Origin: Geomicrobium halophilum
GTDB taxonomy: Bacteria > Bacillota > Bacilli > Bacillales > Marinococcaceae
Direction: 5' to 3'
Length of the DNA: 64,000 nt
NCBI RefSeq assembly: GCF_014207655.1
Contig: NZ_JACHHJ010000001.1
Coordinates: 806,001 to 870,000 of the forward strand
The notes under the pieces were generated by a model. It did not search any database. It saw nothing but the letters and a program-made list of their open reading frames with translations, and was not told the DNA's origin. The translations under genes and the position numbers were made by a program. Each line of letters begins with the position of its first letter. The stretch's first letter is position 1. Of the stretch, positions 27,789 to 36,440 are shown piece by piece.

Positions 27789-28745
27789 ATGGCAGAATAC
27801 ATTGTAGGCATCGATGTTGGTGGGACAACGACAAAATTTGGCATACTGACCACCACAGGAGAAAACATCGGCAAGTGGAAAATCCATACACATACGGAAA
27901 ATGACGGAAAAAATATTTGTTCCCATATTAAAAGCAGTATTCAGGAATATTGTAGAGAGAATCAAATTCCTAAATCTAAGCTGGCAGGAGTAGGTGTCGG
28001 AGTTCCTGGTTTTGTGGAAGAAGGGTCTGGTATGGTGAACAATGCCGTTAATATTGGATGGAAAGATTATCCGTTACAATCAACCCTTGAAGAATTGCTC
28101 GATTTGCCTGTGTTTATCAATAATGATGCGAACCTTGCGGCGGCAGGTGAATATTGGCAGGGAGCAGCAAAAATGGAAACGTCTACATTATGTATAACGC
28201 TTGGCACAGGTGTAGGCGGCGGCGTGATCCTTAATGGTGATGTCGTCACTGGACCAAGCGGTACAGCAGGAGAGATCGGCCACTTCCTTGTCGTACCTCA
28301 CGGTCGTATTTGTACGTGCGGACGGGAAGGCTGTTTAGAAGAGTATGTCGCTAGCAAAGGATTACGGAGGAGTTTGCTTGACCATTTGCGCAATCCTGCT
28401 GAAAGTACCCAGCTGGATAAAAGTAGTGAAGCTATAGATATATTTAAGGCAGCCGAAGAGGGGGATAGGCTTGCAAATCGGATTGTCAATGAAGCTACCT
28501 ATTATTTGGCGTATGTGTTGGCAAATACAGTGGTTCTTTTTAATCCGGAAAAGATTATTATTGGCGGCGGTATGTCAGCGGCAAAAGAAACGTTATTACA
28601 GCCGTTAGTCGCTCATTTTAAACGTTTCGTGTTAACAGAGGCTGATCAGCATTTATCCTTTGGGTTCGCCCAACTTGGAAATGATGCCGGCATTTACGGT
28701 GCATCCTGGCTTGCTGCAAAACGGCTGGGCTATATCGACGATTAA
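27789..28745 (+). CDS. glcK: ROK-family glucokinase
   Basis: A 318-residue ROK glucokinase that phosphorylates glucose with ATP. N-terminal phosphate motif IDVGGTTTKFGI, glucose loop ... GHFLVVPHGRICTCGREGCL with the ROK zinc cysteines (CTCGREGCLEEY), and GGGMSAAKE near the C-terminus. A GAGGGGGGTT site precedes ATG 27789. It follows yqgQ as in B. subtilis. Confidence 0.94.
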   Translation: MAEYIVGIDVGGTTTKFGILTTTGENIGKWKIHTHTENDGKNICSHIKSSIQEYCRENQIPKSKLAGVGVGVPGFVEEGSGMVNNAVNIGWKDYPLQSTLEELLDLPVFINNDANLAAAGEYWQGAAKMETSTLCITLGTGVGGGVILNGDVVTGPSGTAGEIGHFLVVPHGRICTCGREGCLEEYVASKGLRRSLLDHLRNPAESTQLDKSSEAIDIFKAAEEGDRLANRIVNEATYYLAYVLANTVVLFNPEKIIIGGGMSAAKETLLQPLVAHFKRFVLTEADQHLSFGFAQLGNDAGIYGASWLAAKRLGYIDD

Positions 28746-28796
28746 GTTGGGGGTATTTTTATCATCTAAGGATAAAATGGGGAGGAGTACATAATC

Positions 28797-29693
28797 GTGT
28801 TGGATAAAAAAATATCAATGGTAGGTGTACCGTTAGATTTAGGACAGAACCGTCGAGGTGTTGACATGGGGCCAAGTGCTATTCGTTATGCGGGGGCCTT
28901 CGAGCGTCTGAAATTACTTGGATACGATGTTTGTGACCATGGAGATTTAACCGTACCTGTGCCTTATGTTTCAGCATCGGAAGAGGATTTGAAATATCTA
29001 TCAGCTGTTGTGGATACGAATCGAGTCCTCGCAGCCAAAACGGATCGCATCGTAGCAGCGCAGGAATTTCCGCTCATTCTTGGAGGGGACCACAGCATTG
29101 CAATCGGTAGTCTTGCTGGTATATCCAAGCATTATGAGGAGCTAGGAGTAATTTGGTATGATGCCCACGGGGATTTGAATACGGCAGAAACTTCACTGAC
29201 CGGAAATATTCATGGTATGCCTCTTGCTGCCAGCTTAGGACTGGGCCATGAATCCTTAACAGCAATTTCTGGAGACACTCCAGCGATCAAACCAGAGAAT
29301 ATTGTCATTATTGGAGCTCGGGCACTTGATGATGCTGAAAAAATGCTCGTTCGAAAATCAAATATGAATGTATTTACGATGCATGAAGTTGACCGGCTCG
29401 GCATGAGCGAAGTGATAAGGCAAACGATTGGATACTTGAGTCATTGTGATGGTATTCATGTCAGCCTTGACTTGGACGGGCTCGACCCCATCGATGCTCC
29501 AGGCGTTGGCACACCAGTCGTTGGCGGGATCTCATACCGGGAAAGCCATTTGGCGATGGAAATGTTACATGAAGCAAATCGGATTACATCTTGCGAGTTT
29601 GTGGAGGTCAATCCAATCCTCGATGAAAAAAATAAAACAGCTGAAGCGGCCGTTGCGCTGATGGGTTCTCTTTTTGGAGAAAAATTAAAATAA
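28797..29693 (+). CDS. rocF: Arginase
   Basis: A 298-residue arginase that hydrolyses arginine to ornithine and urea with a binuclear Mn centre. Metal and substrate motifs: [19 protein letters not shown], and SLDLDGLDP; the N-terminus ([20 protein letters not shown]) is typical. The start is GTG 28797 after GGGGAGGAG. The rest of the roc pathway is not nearby; instead aspartase follows after 10 bases in the same direction. Confidence 0.93.
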   Translation: MLDKKISMVGVPLDLGQNRRGVDMGPSAIRYAGAFERLKLLGYDVCDHGDLTVPVPYVSASEEDLKYLSAVVDTNRVLAAKTDRIVAAQEFPLILGGDHSIAIGSLAGISKHYEELGVIWYDAHGDLNTAETSLTGNIHGMPLAASLGLGHESLTAISGDTPAIKPENIVIIGARALDDAEKMLVRKSNMNVFTMHEVDRLGMSEVIRQTIGYLSHCDGIHVSLDLDGLDPIDAPGVGTPVVGGISYRESHLAMEMLHEANRITSCEFVEVNPILDEKNKTAEAAVALMGSLFGEKLK

Positions 29694-29703
29694 CAGGAGA
29701 TGA

Positions 29704-31122
29704 TTGACACCTATGGAACAGCGTATAGAAAAGGATTATTTAGGAGAAAAGCAAGTGCCTGCGGACGCCTATTATGGAATCCAAACCGTGCGGGCACAAG
29801 AAAATTTCCCTATTACTGGCTATCCTCCCCATCCAGCTTTAATTCAGTCTTTCGGTTTCGTCAAGAAGGCAGCGGCCATGGCTAACCGGGACGTTGGAAA
29901 TTTAAACGAAACATTAGCAAGTGCCATCGTAAAAGCGGCAGAGGAAGTTATCGAAGGGAAGCATAACAAAGAATTCGTTGTAGACGCCATACAAGGCGGG
30001 GCAGGAACTTCTTTTAATATGAATGCAAACGAAGTCATCGCCAACCGCGCGATTGAAATTTTAGGGTATAAAAAAGGAGATTACAGTCGATTAAGTCCTA
30101 ACACCCATGTAAATATGGCCCAATCCACGAATGATACTTTTCCTACTGCGATCCATATTGCAGCCTTAAAACTTGCAAAAGGATTGCAAAATGTACTTGA
30201 TGAAACGATTGACACACTTAAAAAGAAAGAAAAATCATTTGATGAGGTTATCAAGATGGGGCGCACCCATTTGCAAGATGCTGTCCCCATTCGTCTCGGT
30301 CAGGAAATTGGGTCCTACCGCCGCATGTTAGAGCGAGATCTCGGGAGAATTGAACGGGCTCTTAATAATTTAAATGAGGTCAACATGGGTGCCACGGCTG
30401 TTGGGACCGGTTTAAATGCGGAACCAGAATATATTGAAACCGTCACAAATTATTTATCCGAGATTACAAATCTGAAGTTAACGGGGGCCGATCACTTAGT
30501 CGACGCCACACAAAATACAGATGACTATACAGAACTCTCGGCATCTTTAAAAGTACTGGCGATTAACCTGTCCAAAATGGCGAACGATTTAAGACTTATG
30601 AGCTCAGGGCCGCGAACGGGTCTCAATGAAATTAATCTTCCAGCCCGTCAACCGGGATCTTCCATTATGCCTGGAAAAGTAAATCCTGTGATGGCGGAAG
30701 TCGTTAATCAAGTTTCTTTTCAAGTCATTGGAAACGATCATACCATCAGCCTTGCTTCTGAAGCTGGGCAATTAGAGTTAAATGTGATGGGACCTGTCCT
30801 TGTTTTTAATTTATTACAATCGTTATCGATATTAGAAAACGGATTGTGTGTGTTTAGACGGCACGCCCTTGAAGGGATGACGGCCAATATCGAAAAAACG
30901 AAGGAAATGGTGCATAACAGCGTAGGAGTTGTTACTGCTATTAATCCTCACGTGGGTTACGAAGTCGCTTCACGTATCGCGAAGGAAGCTTTGAATACTG
31001 GCAATTCGGTGAAAGACATTTGTATCGAACGTGGGATTTTATCGGAAGAAGAGTTGGAGGAAATCCTTAAACCGCAAGAGATGACCAAGCCAGGCATAGC
31101 GGGATCAAGATTTTTGGAATAG
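29704..31122 (+). CDS. aspA: Aspartate ammonia-lyase (aspartase)
   Basis: A 472-residue class II fumarase/aspartase superfamily enzyme that converts aspartate to fumarate and ammonia. The signature loop GSSIMPGKVNPVMAEVVNQV with its catalytic serine, QSTNDTFPTA and GRTHLQDAVPI are clear, and the region after the loop (FQVIGNDHTISLASEAGQLE) resembles aspartases rather than fumarases. The start is TTG 29704 after CAGGAGA; ATG 29713 has poor spacing. It probably shares a transcript with rocF: nitrogen release from arginine and aspartate (inference). Confidence 0.9.
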   Translation: MTPMEQRIEKDYLGEKQVPADAYYGIQTVRAQENFPITGYPPHPALIQSFGFVKKAAAMANRDVGNLNETLASAIVKAAEEVIEGKHNKEFVVDAIQGGAGTSFNMNANEVIANRAIEILGYKKGDYSRLSPNTHVNMAQSTNDTFPTAIHIAALKLAKGLQNVLDETIDTLKKKEKSFDEVIKMGRTHLQDAVPIRLGQEIGSYRRMLERDLGRIERALNNLNEVNMGATAVGTGLNAEPEYIETVTNYLSEITNLKLTGADHLVDATQNTDDYTELSASLKVLAINLSKMANDLRLMSSGPRTGLNEINLPARQPGSSIMPGKVNPVMAEVVNQVSFQVIGNDHTISLASEAGQLELNVMGPVLVFNLLQSLSILENGLCVFRRHALEGMTANIEKTKEMVHNSVGVVTAINPHVGYEVASRIAKEALNTGNSVKDICIERGILSEEELEEILKPQEMTKPGIAGSRFLE

Positions 31123-31126
31123 GAAC

Positions 31127-31158
31127 AAGCGGCTTTTAGAATCCAGCCGCTTATTCAA
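31127..31158 (+). terminator. Terminator after aspA
   Basis: AAGCGGCT and AGCCGCTT hairpin, followed by a moderately T-rich tail. Confidence 0.65.
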
Positions 31159-31159
31159 T

Positions 31160-31599
31160 TGCTTTCCAACATGATCAAAATTCCCGAGTTTAATCTACAA
31201 AGGTTTCATTTGTACTTACAGAATAGATTTCAAATGCGTGATTCTGTAAAACAGGAAAAGGAATTGATTCATTAACATCACCACTGAAAAGTCCTCTAAA
31301 AATACCTTTCATCTTGGTTGGCGGTCAGCACTGATCGCTTAGAGACTATAATACTTCATCATAAATGAGTTTTATATTTTCCCGGCTTTTTGAACACCCT
31401 CTTCATTCCTAACTTTGACGAATATCCCTATGTAGCAGTTATCCATTTCTGTCGACCGCTTTTTAACCTCTTGTTTAAACATCATCCAGTCCTTTTATGT
31501 ATGATTTTAATATGAGCACAATTTATTTGTGTGAAATTACTAAAGGCGGTACACTGCCAATAGATAAAAGAATCGTGAATAAGTAGAGGGGGGCTCGGT
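31160..31599. other. Non-coding gap between aspA and thiE
   Basis: About 440 bases without a supported gene. CCCGGCTTTTTGAACACC (about 31380-31397) matches the right end of the MITE-like repeat family and is probably a fragment. The rest is AT-rich; I see no clear promoter for thiE and no riboswitch (no THI-box pattern recognised). Confidence 0.45.
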
Positions 31600-32235
31600 G
31601 TGTGGACATCAGGATTGTATGTTATCTCCGCGGAACATTTACATCCAGAACGAACATTGGAATCGGTAATGGAAGCAGCTTTACAGGGTGGGGCTAGTGC
31701 CATTCAACTGCGTGATAAGGAAAGCAGCAAGGAAGATTTAATTAAAAAAGGCCGAAAGTTACAGCAGCTGGCCTCACGCTTTGGCGTGCCTTTCATTATC
31801 AATGACCATTTAGATGTCGCTTTAGCGGTAGATGCGGATGGTGTACACTTTGGGCAGGGGGATTTTCCGCTCTTGGAAGCACGTACCTTATTAGGAAGGG
31901 GTAAGCTTATTGGGATTTCCACTCATACAAAAAAAGAAGCCATTGAAGCCGAGCGGGACGGGGCCGACTATATCGGTGTTGGGCCTGTCTACCAAACGCG
32001 TTCTAAGGAAGATACGGAAGAAGAGGTCGGGCTGAGTGGATTGCGAGACATTTGTGAACAGGTTTCGATTCCAACTGTTGCGATCGGAGGTATCAAATTG
32101 AACAATGCCGCGGCGGTTGCTGCTACAGGTGTGAGTGGAATTGCTGTTATTAGTGAAGTTGTCATGAGTAATGATATCGAAAAAACATGTGAACGTTTTA
32201 CAGGGATATTGAATGATAGTTACGGGGGAGAATGA
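31600..32235 (+). CDS. thiE: Thiamine phosphate synthase
   Basis: A 211-residue TIM-barrel protein that joins HMP-PP and thiazole phosphate. Conserved stretches: QLRDKESS, FIINDHLDVALAVDADGVHF, GQGDFP, GADYIGVGPVYQTRSK and TVAIGGI. ThiE is favoured over its paralogue TenI by the ND.LD.ALA.DADG stretch and the GVGPVYxTxSK loop. No other thiamine gene is adjacent. GTG 31600 follows GAGGGGGG. It overlaps the next gene by four bases. Confidence 0.85.
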   Translation: MWTSGLYVISAEHLHPERTLESVMEAALQGGASAIQLRDKESSKEDLIKKGRKLQQLASRFGVPFIINDHLDVALAVDADGVHFGQGDFPLLEARTLLGRGKLIGISTHTKKEAIEAERDGADYIGVGPVYQTRSKEDTEEEVGLSGLRDICEQVSIPTVAIGGIKLNNAAAVAATGVSGIAVISEVVMSNDIEKTCERFTGILNDSYGGE

Positions 32236-32813
32236 TGTTCAGAAGTAGTAATAAATGGATGATTATATTGCCAGGATTACTTATGATTTTTTTATTTGTA
32301 GCCGGAGGTCTTTATGTTACAGAATCCGATGAAGTTGGGCACGAAGAGCTCAAGGATCATGTGCAGCTGGATGCTGCCATAGCAAATGATCAACTTAAGG
32401 CCGAGTGGGAGTGGGCAGCCCTACCGGAAGGAGAGCTAGAAGGCGAAGATTATATCGGCATTATCGCCTATGAAAATGGAGAAGTCCTTCCCGGTTATGA
32501 ATTTGAGGAGAACGAGATACAATTATTGCAAGGTGACGAGGTCATCTATGAAGACGAAGCGATGGTCGTCGATGAAGGATTGATTTTTGAATTTCCAAAT
32601 CGAATTGAAATGAATGAAGTCTACGGCCCTATAGGGTCAGTTTCTGTGCAATTACCAGAGAAGGCTGAGGAAACAGAGGTCCATTACCTCCATACATGGC
32701 TAGCACATGCGGGGCAAGGTGGTGAAGACCCGGCATTTACTGATCCACCATTTCCGGGAATGGAAGATTATGATAACTTCTGGTGGGTCGTGAGTGAAAC
32801 AGCGAGTGAATAA
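32232..32813 (+). CDS. Unknown membrane-anchored acidic protein
   Basis: A 193-residue protein with an N-terminal membrane anchor (IILPGLLMIFLFVAGGLYV, residues 12-30) and an acidic extracytoplasmic domain, about 25% Asp/Glu. The C-terminus ends with FWWVVSETASE after a Gly/Pro stretch. I do not recognise the family. It starts inside the thiE end (ATGA), so it is co-translated with ThiE, but no functional link is apparent. Confidence 0.7.
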   Translation: MMFRSSNKWMIILPGLLMIFLFVAGGLYVTESDEVGHEELKDHVQLDAAIANDQLKAEWEWAALPEGELEGEDYIGIIAYENGEVLPGYEFEENEIQLLQGDEVIYEDEAMVVDEGLIFEFPNRIEMNEVYGPIGSVSVQLPEKAEETEVHYLHTWLAHAGQGGEDPAFTDPPFPGMEDYDNFWWVVSETASE

Positions 32814-32824
32814 TCATAACGGCT

Positions 32825-32851
32825 CTTGAGTCATTGTACTCAAGGGTTTTT
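32825..32851 (+). terminator. Terminator after the thiE operon
   Basis: CTTGAGT and ACTCAAG hairpin followed by GGTTTTTGTTT. Confidence 0.8.
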
Positions 32852-32866
32852 GTTTGATGAGGTATC

Positions 32867-32910
32867 CACATACAGACACCCGCGTCGTTTCACGCGGGTG
32901 TCTGTATGTG
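32867..32910 (-). terminator. Long hairpin after tRNA-Gln (left copy)
   Basis: CACATACAGACACCCGCGT pairs perfectly over 19 bp with its complement around a six-base loop. There is no T run, yet the position right after the tRNA CCA end (minus strand) makes it the likely 3' end or processing signal. Confidence 0.65.
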
Positions 32911-32921
32911 ATCCTATGTAA

Positions 32922-32996
32922 TGGTTGGGATGGCAGGATTCGAACCTACGCAACATGGAGTCAAAGTCCATTGCCTTACCGCTTGGCTACATCCCA
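32922..32996 (-). tRNA. tRNA-Gln (UUG), left copy
   Basis: A 75-base cloverleaf with acceptor TGGGATG/CATCCCA, anticodon loop CTTTGAC (TTG) closed by ATGGA/TCCAT, variable loop GTTGC, and encoded CCA. It is transcribed away from comG. A TATAAT box lies at 33031-33036 on the minus strand; no clear -35. Confidence 0.95.
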
Positions 32997-33062
32997 TGCT
33001 ACACCCAGTAGTATGGGCACGTAAAAAAAGATTATACTTTTTTACGAAAAAGGAAGGAAAAA

Positions 33063-33075
33063 GACAGTTACTGTC
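33063..33075. promoter_or_regulatory. 13-bp palindrome upstream of comGA
   Basis: GACAGT T ACTGTC is a perfect short palindrome 52 bases before the comGA start, outside the inverted repeat. It may be an operator or a chance pattern; it is not a ComK box. Confidence 0.25.
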
Positions 33076-33127
33076 GAATAGTAATATGTGTGAGAGAGCC
33101 CCCTTTATAAAAAAGGGAGGTGCCAAA

Positions 33128-34156
33128 TTGACCACAACACAAGAAGAATGTACAAAACTCTTCTGTTTAGCCCACGAACATCAGGCCACTGACGTTCACT
33201 TCCATCCTTACCCCGACTATACGGCAGTATTGTTTCGAACAGAAGGTGATTTAAAAGAAACTAGACGCCTTTCACGGACGTATGCCGACAAAATGATTGC
33301 CCATCTTAAATTCCAATCCGGTATGGACATTGGGGAACGACGTCTTCCGCAAAACGGTTCCTTGTCAATGATCCAAGGTGAAAAATCACTAGCAATTCGG
33401 CTGTCAACCATCCCAATTGCTGAAGGAGAACGATTAGTGGCTCGTCTCTTGCCAGCGAATGATCATCTCAAATTGTCACAATTACCACTTCTTGAAAGTT
33501 CCTCACGTAAACTTCATGATTTAGCTCAACTGGATCATGGCCTGATCATTTTTACCGGTCCTACTGGATCCGGGAAAACCACGACGATGTATGCCCTCCT
33601 CCAAGAGATATCCAGGCAAACGATTCGCCATGTCATTTCTGTTGAAGATCCAATCGAAAAACCACAGAAAGCTTTTACACAAATGCAAGTGAATGAACAG
33701 GCTGGGTTATTTTACACAGATGCATTGAAAGCCGCTCTCCGTCACGATCCGGATGTTCTTATGGTTGGAGAAATTCGTGATGAGAAGACGGCTAAAATGG
33801 CAGTGCGGGCTGCGATGACCGGGCATCTCGTCTTAACAACGATGCATACGCGCAATACGAGCGGTGCCCTTGTTCGCTTACTAGAATTTGGTGTCCCTGC
33901 CAATTATATATATGAAAGTACAGCAGCTGTAGTGGCACAGCGCCTCGTGCATGTAAGAGAAGATGACCCTGATCGTATACAAGAAAAACGAAAGGCGATT
34001 TTTGGTTTTTTGGCGGATGAGCCTTTGCAATCACTCTTGGACGACTGTGTACAAAATATTCCGCTTTCCTATGATGACGGTCTGGAAAGCCAACGTCTCG
34101 AAGGGATGGCACTTGGATATGATGCCGCTAAAGAGGAGCGCCACAGCCATGTTTAA
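33128..34156 (+). CDS. comGA: Competence pilus assembly ATPase ComGA
   Basis: A 342-residue traffic ATPase of the type II/IV secretion (GspE/PilB) family, which powers assembly of the competence pseudopilus at the membrane. Walker A GPTGSGKTTTMYALL, Asp box VEDPIE, Walker B LMVGEIRDEKTAKMAVRAAM and the His box GHLVLTTMHTRNT are present. The start is TTG 33128 with AAGGGAGGTG upstream. The open frame runs on upstream through tRNA-Gln (to 32921), which is not coding. Overlaps comGB by eight bases. Length is close to B. subtilis ComGA (356). Confidence 0.93.
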   Translation: MTTTQEECTKLFCLAHEHQATDVHFHPYPDYTAVLFRTEGDLKETRRLSRTYADKMIAHLKFQSGMDIGERRLPQNGSLSMIQGEKSLAIRLSTIPIAEGERLVARLLPANDHLKLSQLPLLESSSRKLHDLAQLDHGLIIFTGPTGSGKTTTMYALLQEISRQTIRHVISVEDPIEKPQKAFTQMQVNEQAGLFYTDALKAALRHDPDVLMVGEIRDEKTAKMAVRAAMTGHLVLTTMHTRNTSGALVRLLEFGVPANYIYESTAAVVAQRLVHVREDDPDRIQEKRKAIFGFLADEPLQSLLDDCVQNIPLSYDDGLESQRLEGMALGYDAAKEERHSHV

Positions 34157-35195
34157 TCGAAAAAAAGATAAATGGCAGGCGAAAAACAAAGCTCGCTTTT
34201 TTCTCAATGTCGGCAGGTTGTTGCAAAGAGGGTATACATTGAACCATGGAGCAAAACTGATGATGTACGGAGAGCCCCCTTATGCAAGAGATACCATTCA
34301 TTCGTGGATTGGTACCTTGCAAGATGGAAAAGCCTGGGCGGAGTCGTTAGAGCTATTGCGAATTCCTTCTGATATTCGTGCCTACCTTTATTTTTCTGAA
34401 CGTTATGGCATGCTTTCCCAAGGGTTTTATTTTGCAGGTCGTATGCTTGAACAAAGGGAACGATTGAAAGAGAAAGTACGTATTCTTGCTCGTTATCCAA
34501 TTCTCCTCATTTGGATCATTGCTACCCTTTTTCTATTCATGACGTTATTTGTTTTTCCCCAATTTGAACAGTTATTTGCCACGATGGATATTGATTATCC
34601 ATTAATCACGACCTTCACATTTTCGGTTTTTGAAGGGCTCCCCTTCGTATTTGCCGCTTTGGTGATTAGCGTCACCGCTTTGTACTTCTATTATCAGCTC
34701 TGTTTTAAACAACTGACTCCCTTTACACAAATTCAACAATTATCAAAGATACCCGGCTTACGCCGTTGGTTACATTTGTATATCACTTATACGGTGAGTC
34801 TACAGATGAGTCAATTATTAAAAGGCGGCCTCAGTGCCCACGATGCCTTACAAGTCTTTATCAAACAAGAACAGATGATGTTTTTGAAAGCGGAAGGAGA
34901 ACGGTTACAAGCACAATTAAATGAAGGGAAACAATTGGGTGCAGCAATTGAAAACGCTCCATATTATCAAAAAGAGCTACCCGATGTAGTGAGACACGGG
35001 CAAGCCGCAGGTCAGTTAGCTGAAGACCTTGCCCATTATAGTGAAATGCTTTGGGAAGAGATTAACGAAAGGGCGAAAAGAGCAACGACAAAGATTCAGC
35101 CGATTTTGTTTTTAGTCATTGGCAGTTTCATGTTGATGCTGTTTTTATCAATCTTCATGCCGATCTTTCAATTAATTTCCTCATTAGATAACTGA
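34149..35195 (+). CDS. comGB: Competence pilus platform protein ComGB
   Basis: A 348-residue inner-membrane platform protein of the T2SS F family with three membrane segments (about residues 115-137, 160-185 and 318-340) and two T2SSF domains. The conserved pattern MSQLLKGGLSAHDALQ is seen. It anchors the pseudopilus on ComGA. ATG 34149 overlaps comGA. Confidence 0.9.
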   Translation: MFNRKKDKWQAKNKARFFLNVGRLLQRGYTLNHGAKLMMYGEPPYARDTIHSWIGTLQDGKAWAESLELLRIPSDIRAYLYFSERYGMLSQGFYFAGRMLEQRERLKEKVRILARYPILLIWIIATLFLFMTLFVFPQFEQLFATMDIDYPLITTFTFSVFEGLPFVFAALVISVTALYFYYQLCFKQLTPFTQIQQLSKIPGLRRWLHLYITYTVSLQMSQLLKGGLSAHDALQVFIKQEQMMFLKAEGERLQAQLNEGKQLGAAIENAPYYQKELPDVVRHGQAAGQLAEDLAHYSEMLWEEINERAKRATTKIQPILFLVIGSFMLMLFLSIFMPIFQLISSLDN

Positions 35196-35211
35196 AATAA
35201 GGAGAAGAAAT

Positions 35212-35397
35212 ATGAAAAAGCCTGATGAACTACTAATGCTGCGCATTCAGCATCTAGAAGAAACCTTCAAAAAAATGGATTTGCGTATTGATGATCTAGA
35301 GTCTCGTGTCAAATGCCTCGAATATCAACAAAACGATGATACAAAAAAACTCGTGAAGCTTGTCTACAATCGCAATCAGAAAGGAGATATACAATGA
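35212..35397 (+). CDS. Extra small coiled-coil gene inside comG
   Basis: A 61-residue protein, highly charged, with a heptad pattern (LLMLRIQHLEETFKKMDLRI, then DDLESRVKCLEYQQ) that predicts a coiled coil; it has a single Cys. It has a strong ribosome site (AAGGAGAAG) and stops inside the comGC start (ATGA), so it is translationally coupled with comGC. The canonical Bacillus comG operon goes straight from comGB to comGC. I recognise no family. No signal peptide or membrane segment, so it should act in the cytosol, perhaps with ComGA/ComGB (inference). Confidence 0.75.
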   Translation: MKKPDELLMLRIQHLEETFKKMDLRIDDLESRVKCLEYQQNDDTKKLVKLVYNRNQKGDIQ

Positions 35398-35696
35398 AGA
35401 AAAAGGACGGGGGCTTTACACTTATTGAGATGATGATCGTACTCCTTATTATCTCCATATTATTGCTCGTTGCGATTCCTAATATGGTAGAAAATAGCGG
35501 CGTTGCCCAAAGTAAAGGGTGTGAAGCTACTGTAGACCTATTGCAAGCAGCCGTAGGGAGTTATCACGTGGAGCATGGTAGTATGCCAAGTGACTTATCC
35601 GTTTTAGAAGAGGAAGGTTATGTGGATCGTATTACCTGCCCGGATGGATCTGACTTGTCGTATAGTGAGAGCAGTGGAGAAGTCAGCCAGGAATGA
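35394..35696 (+). CDS. comGC: Major competence pseudopilin ComGC
   Basis: A 100-residue pseudopilin with the class 3 signal GGFTLIEMMIVLLIISILLL, cleaved by ComC between Gly and Phe. Two Cys residues (in SKGCEA and ITCPDG) could form the intramolecular disulfide known in ComGC. Overlaps the upstream 61-residue gene and comGD by four bases each. Confidence 0.93.
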   Translation: MKKKDGGFTLIEMMIVLLIISILLLVAIPNMVENSGVAQSKGCEATVDLLQAAVGSYHVEHGSMPSDLSVLEEEGYVDRITCPDGSDLSYSESSGEVSQE

Positions 35697-36139
35697 TGAA
35701 AAACGATAGGGGCCACACGCTGATTGAGCTTATGGTTGTTTTGCTTATTTTCTCGATTTGCTTAGCGATTCCAACCTTGTATTATGTTAATCGAGACAGC
35801 GGGCAGGATGTGAAGGCATTCATTGAAGAATTTGAGCAAGATCTTTATTACAGTCAGCAGCAAGCAATGGGGAAAACCACTAATGCAAGGATCAATATCT
35901 TTAACGGTAGGGGTTTTTATCAAGTCTCAGTAGACGGTAAGCACGAAAAGACTGTTCATTTTCCGGAGGGATTACGTTTTCAACGAGGCTCAATTGCCGT
36001 CCCGACACCGATCTTTTTTTATCCCAATGGCAATACAAACGTTGCTGGCAGATTCGCGATACAAACACCGGGAGATCTTTATTGGGTAAATTTTCGTGTA
36101 GGTTCGGGGAGGTTTTATGTTGAAAGACTTCATTCGTAA
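35693..36139 (+). CDS. comGD: Minor pseudopilin ComGD
   Basis: A 148-residue minor pseudopilin. The prepilin site reads DRGHTLIELMVVLLIFSI: a His replaces the usual Phe at +1 of the mature protein while Glu5 is kept. The C-terminal globular part carries FPEGLRFQRGSIAVPTPIFF. Overlaps comGC and comGE. Confidence 0.87.
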   Translation: MMKNDRGHTLIELMVVLLIFSICLAIPTLYYVNRDSGQDVKAFIEEFEQDLYYSQQQAMGKTTNARINIFNGRGFYQVSVDGKHEKTVHFPEGLRFQRGSIAVPTPIFFYPNGNTNVAGRFAIQTPGDLYWVNFRVGSGRFYVERLHS

Positions 36140-36440
36140 CCATCAGGGAGGATTCACTTTAGTTGAGGTCATGACGGCACTTTTGATCTTATCGATCGCA
36201 GTTGCAGGAATTATTCCCTTGCTTTCGATCTTATATACCGAAAGGGCGGAAGTTCAGGTGGAACGTGAAGCGTATCGGCACCTTGATCGGTATGGATACG
36301 AACTCATGGAGGGGGAGGTAGAAACGATACAATCTGAAGTGACCTCCTTCGTTCTACGTAATCGTAATGGAGATGTCTGTATCCATTGGGTTGGGCCTGC
36401 AGGGAGGGAGAAAGAAGTATGTCTCGTGTTTCCATCATAA
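36117..36440 (+). CDS. comGE: Minor pseudopilin ComGE
   Basis: A 107-residue minor pseudopilin with prepilin motif GGFTLVEVMTALLILSIAVA. It overlaps comGD by 23 bases and comGF by 22 bases, as in other comG operons. Identity rests on operon order and the N-terminal motif. Confidence 0.85.
   Translation: MLKDFIRNHQGGFTLVEVMTALLILSIAVAGIIPLLSILYTERAEVQVEREAYRHLDRYGYELMEGEVETIQSEVTSFVLRNRNGDVCIHWVGPAGREKEVCLVFPS

Larger units (their letters stand above)
32867..33043. repeat. 177-bp inverted repeat, left arm (carries tRNA-Gln)
   Basis: The reverse complement of this segment is identical to 37722-37898 except for one base in the tRNA variable loop. It contains a tRNA-Gln gene, its TATAAT box and its hairpin terminator. 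The pair encloses the comG operon and one MITE-like repeat (4.7 kb). Confidence 0.95.

Noticed and set aside
33020-33046. A/T-rich palindrome as a ComK box
   Set aside because: The A and T tracts are 8 rather than 5 bases apart, it is repeated at the right-hand tRNA copy, and it contains the tRNA TATAAT box.
32921-33127. Open frame running through tRNA-Gln into comGA
   Set aside because: It crosses the tRNA gene on the other strand; comGA begins at TTG 33128 behind a strong ribosome site.
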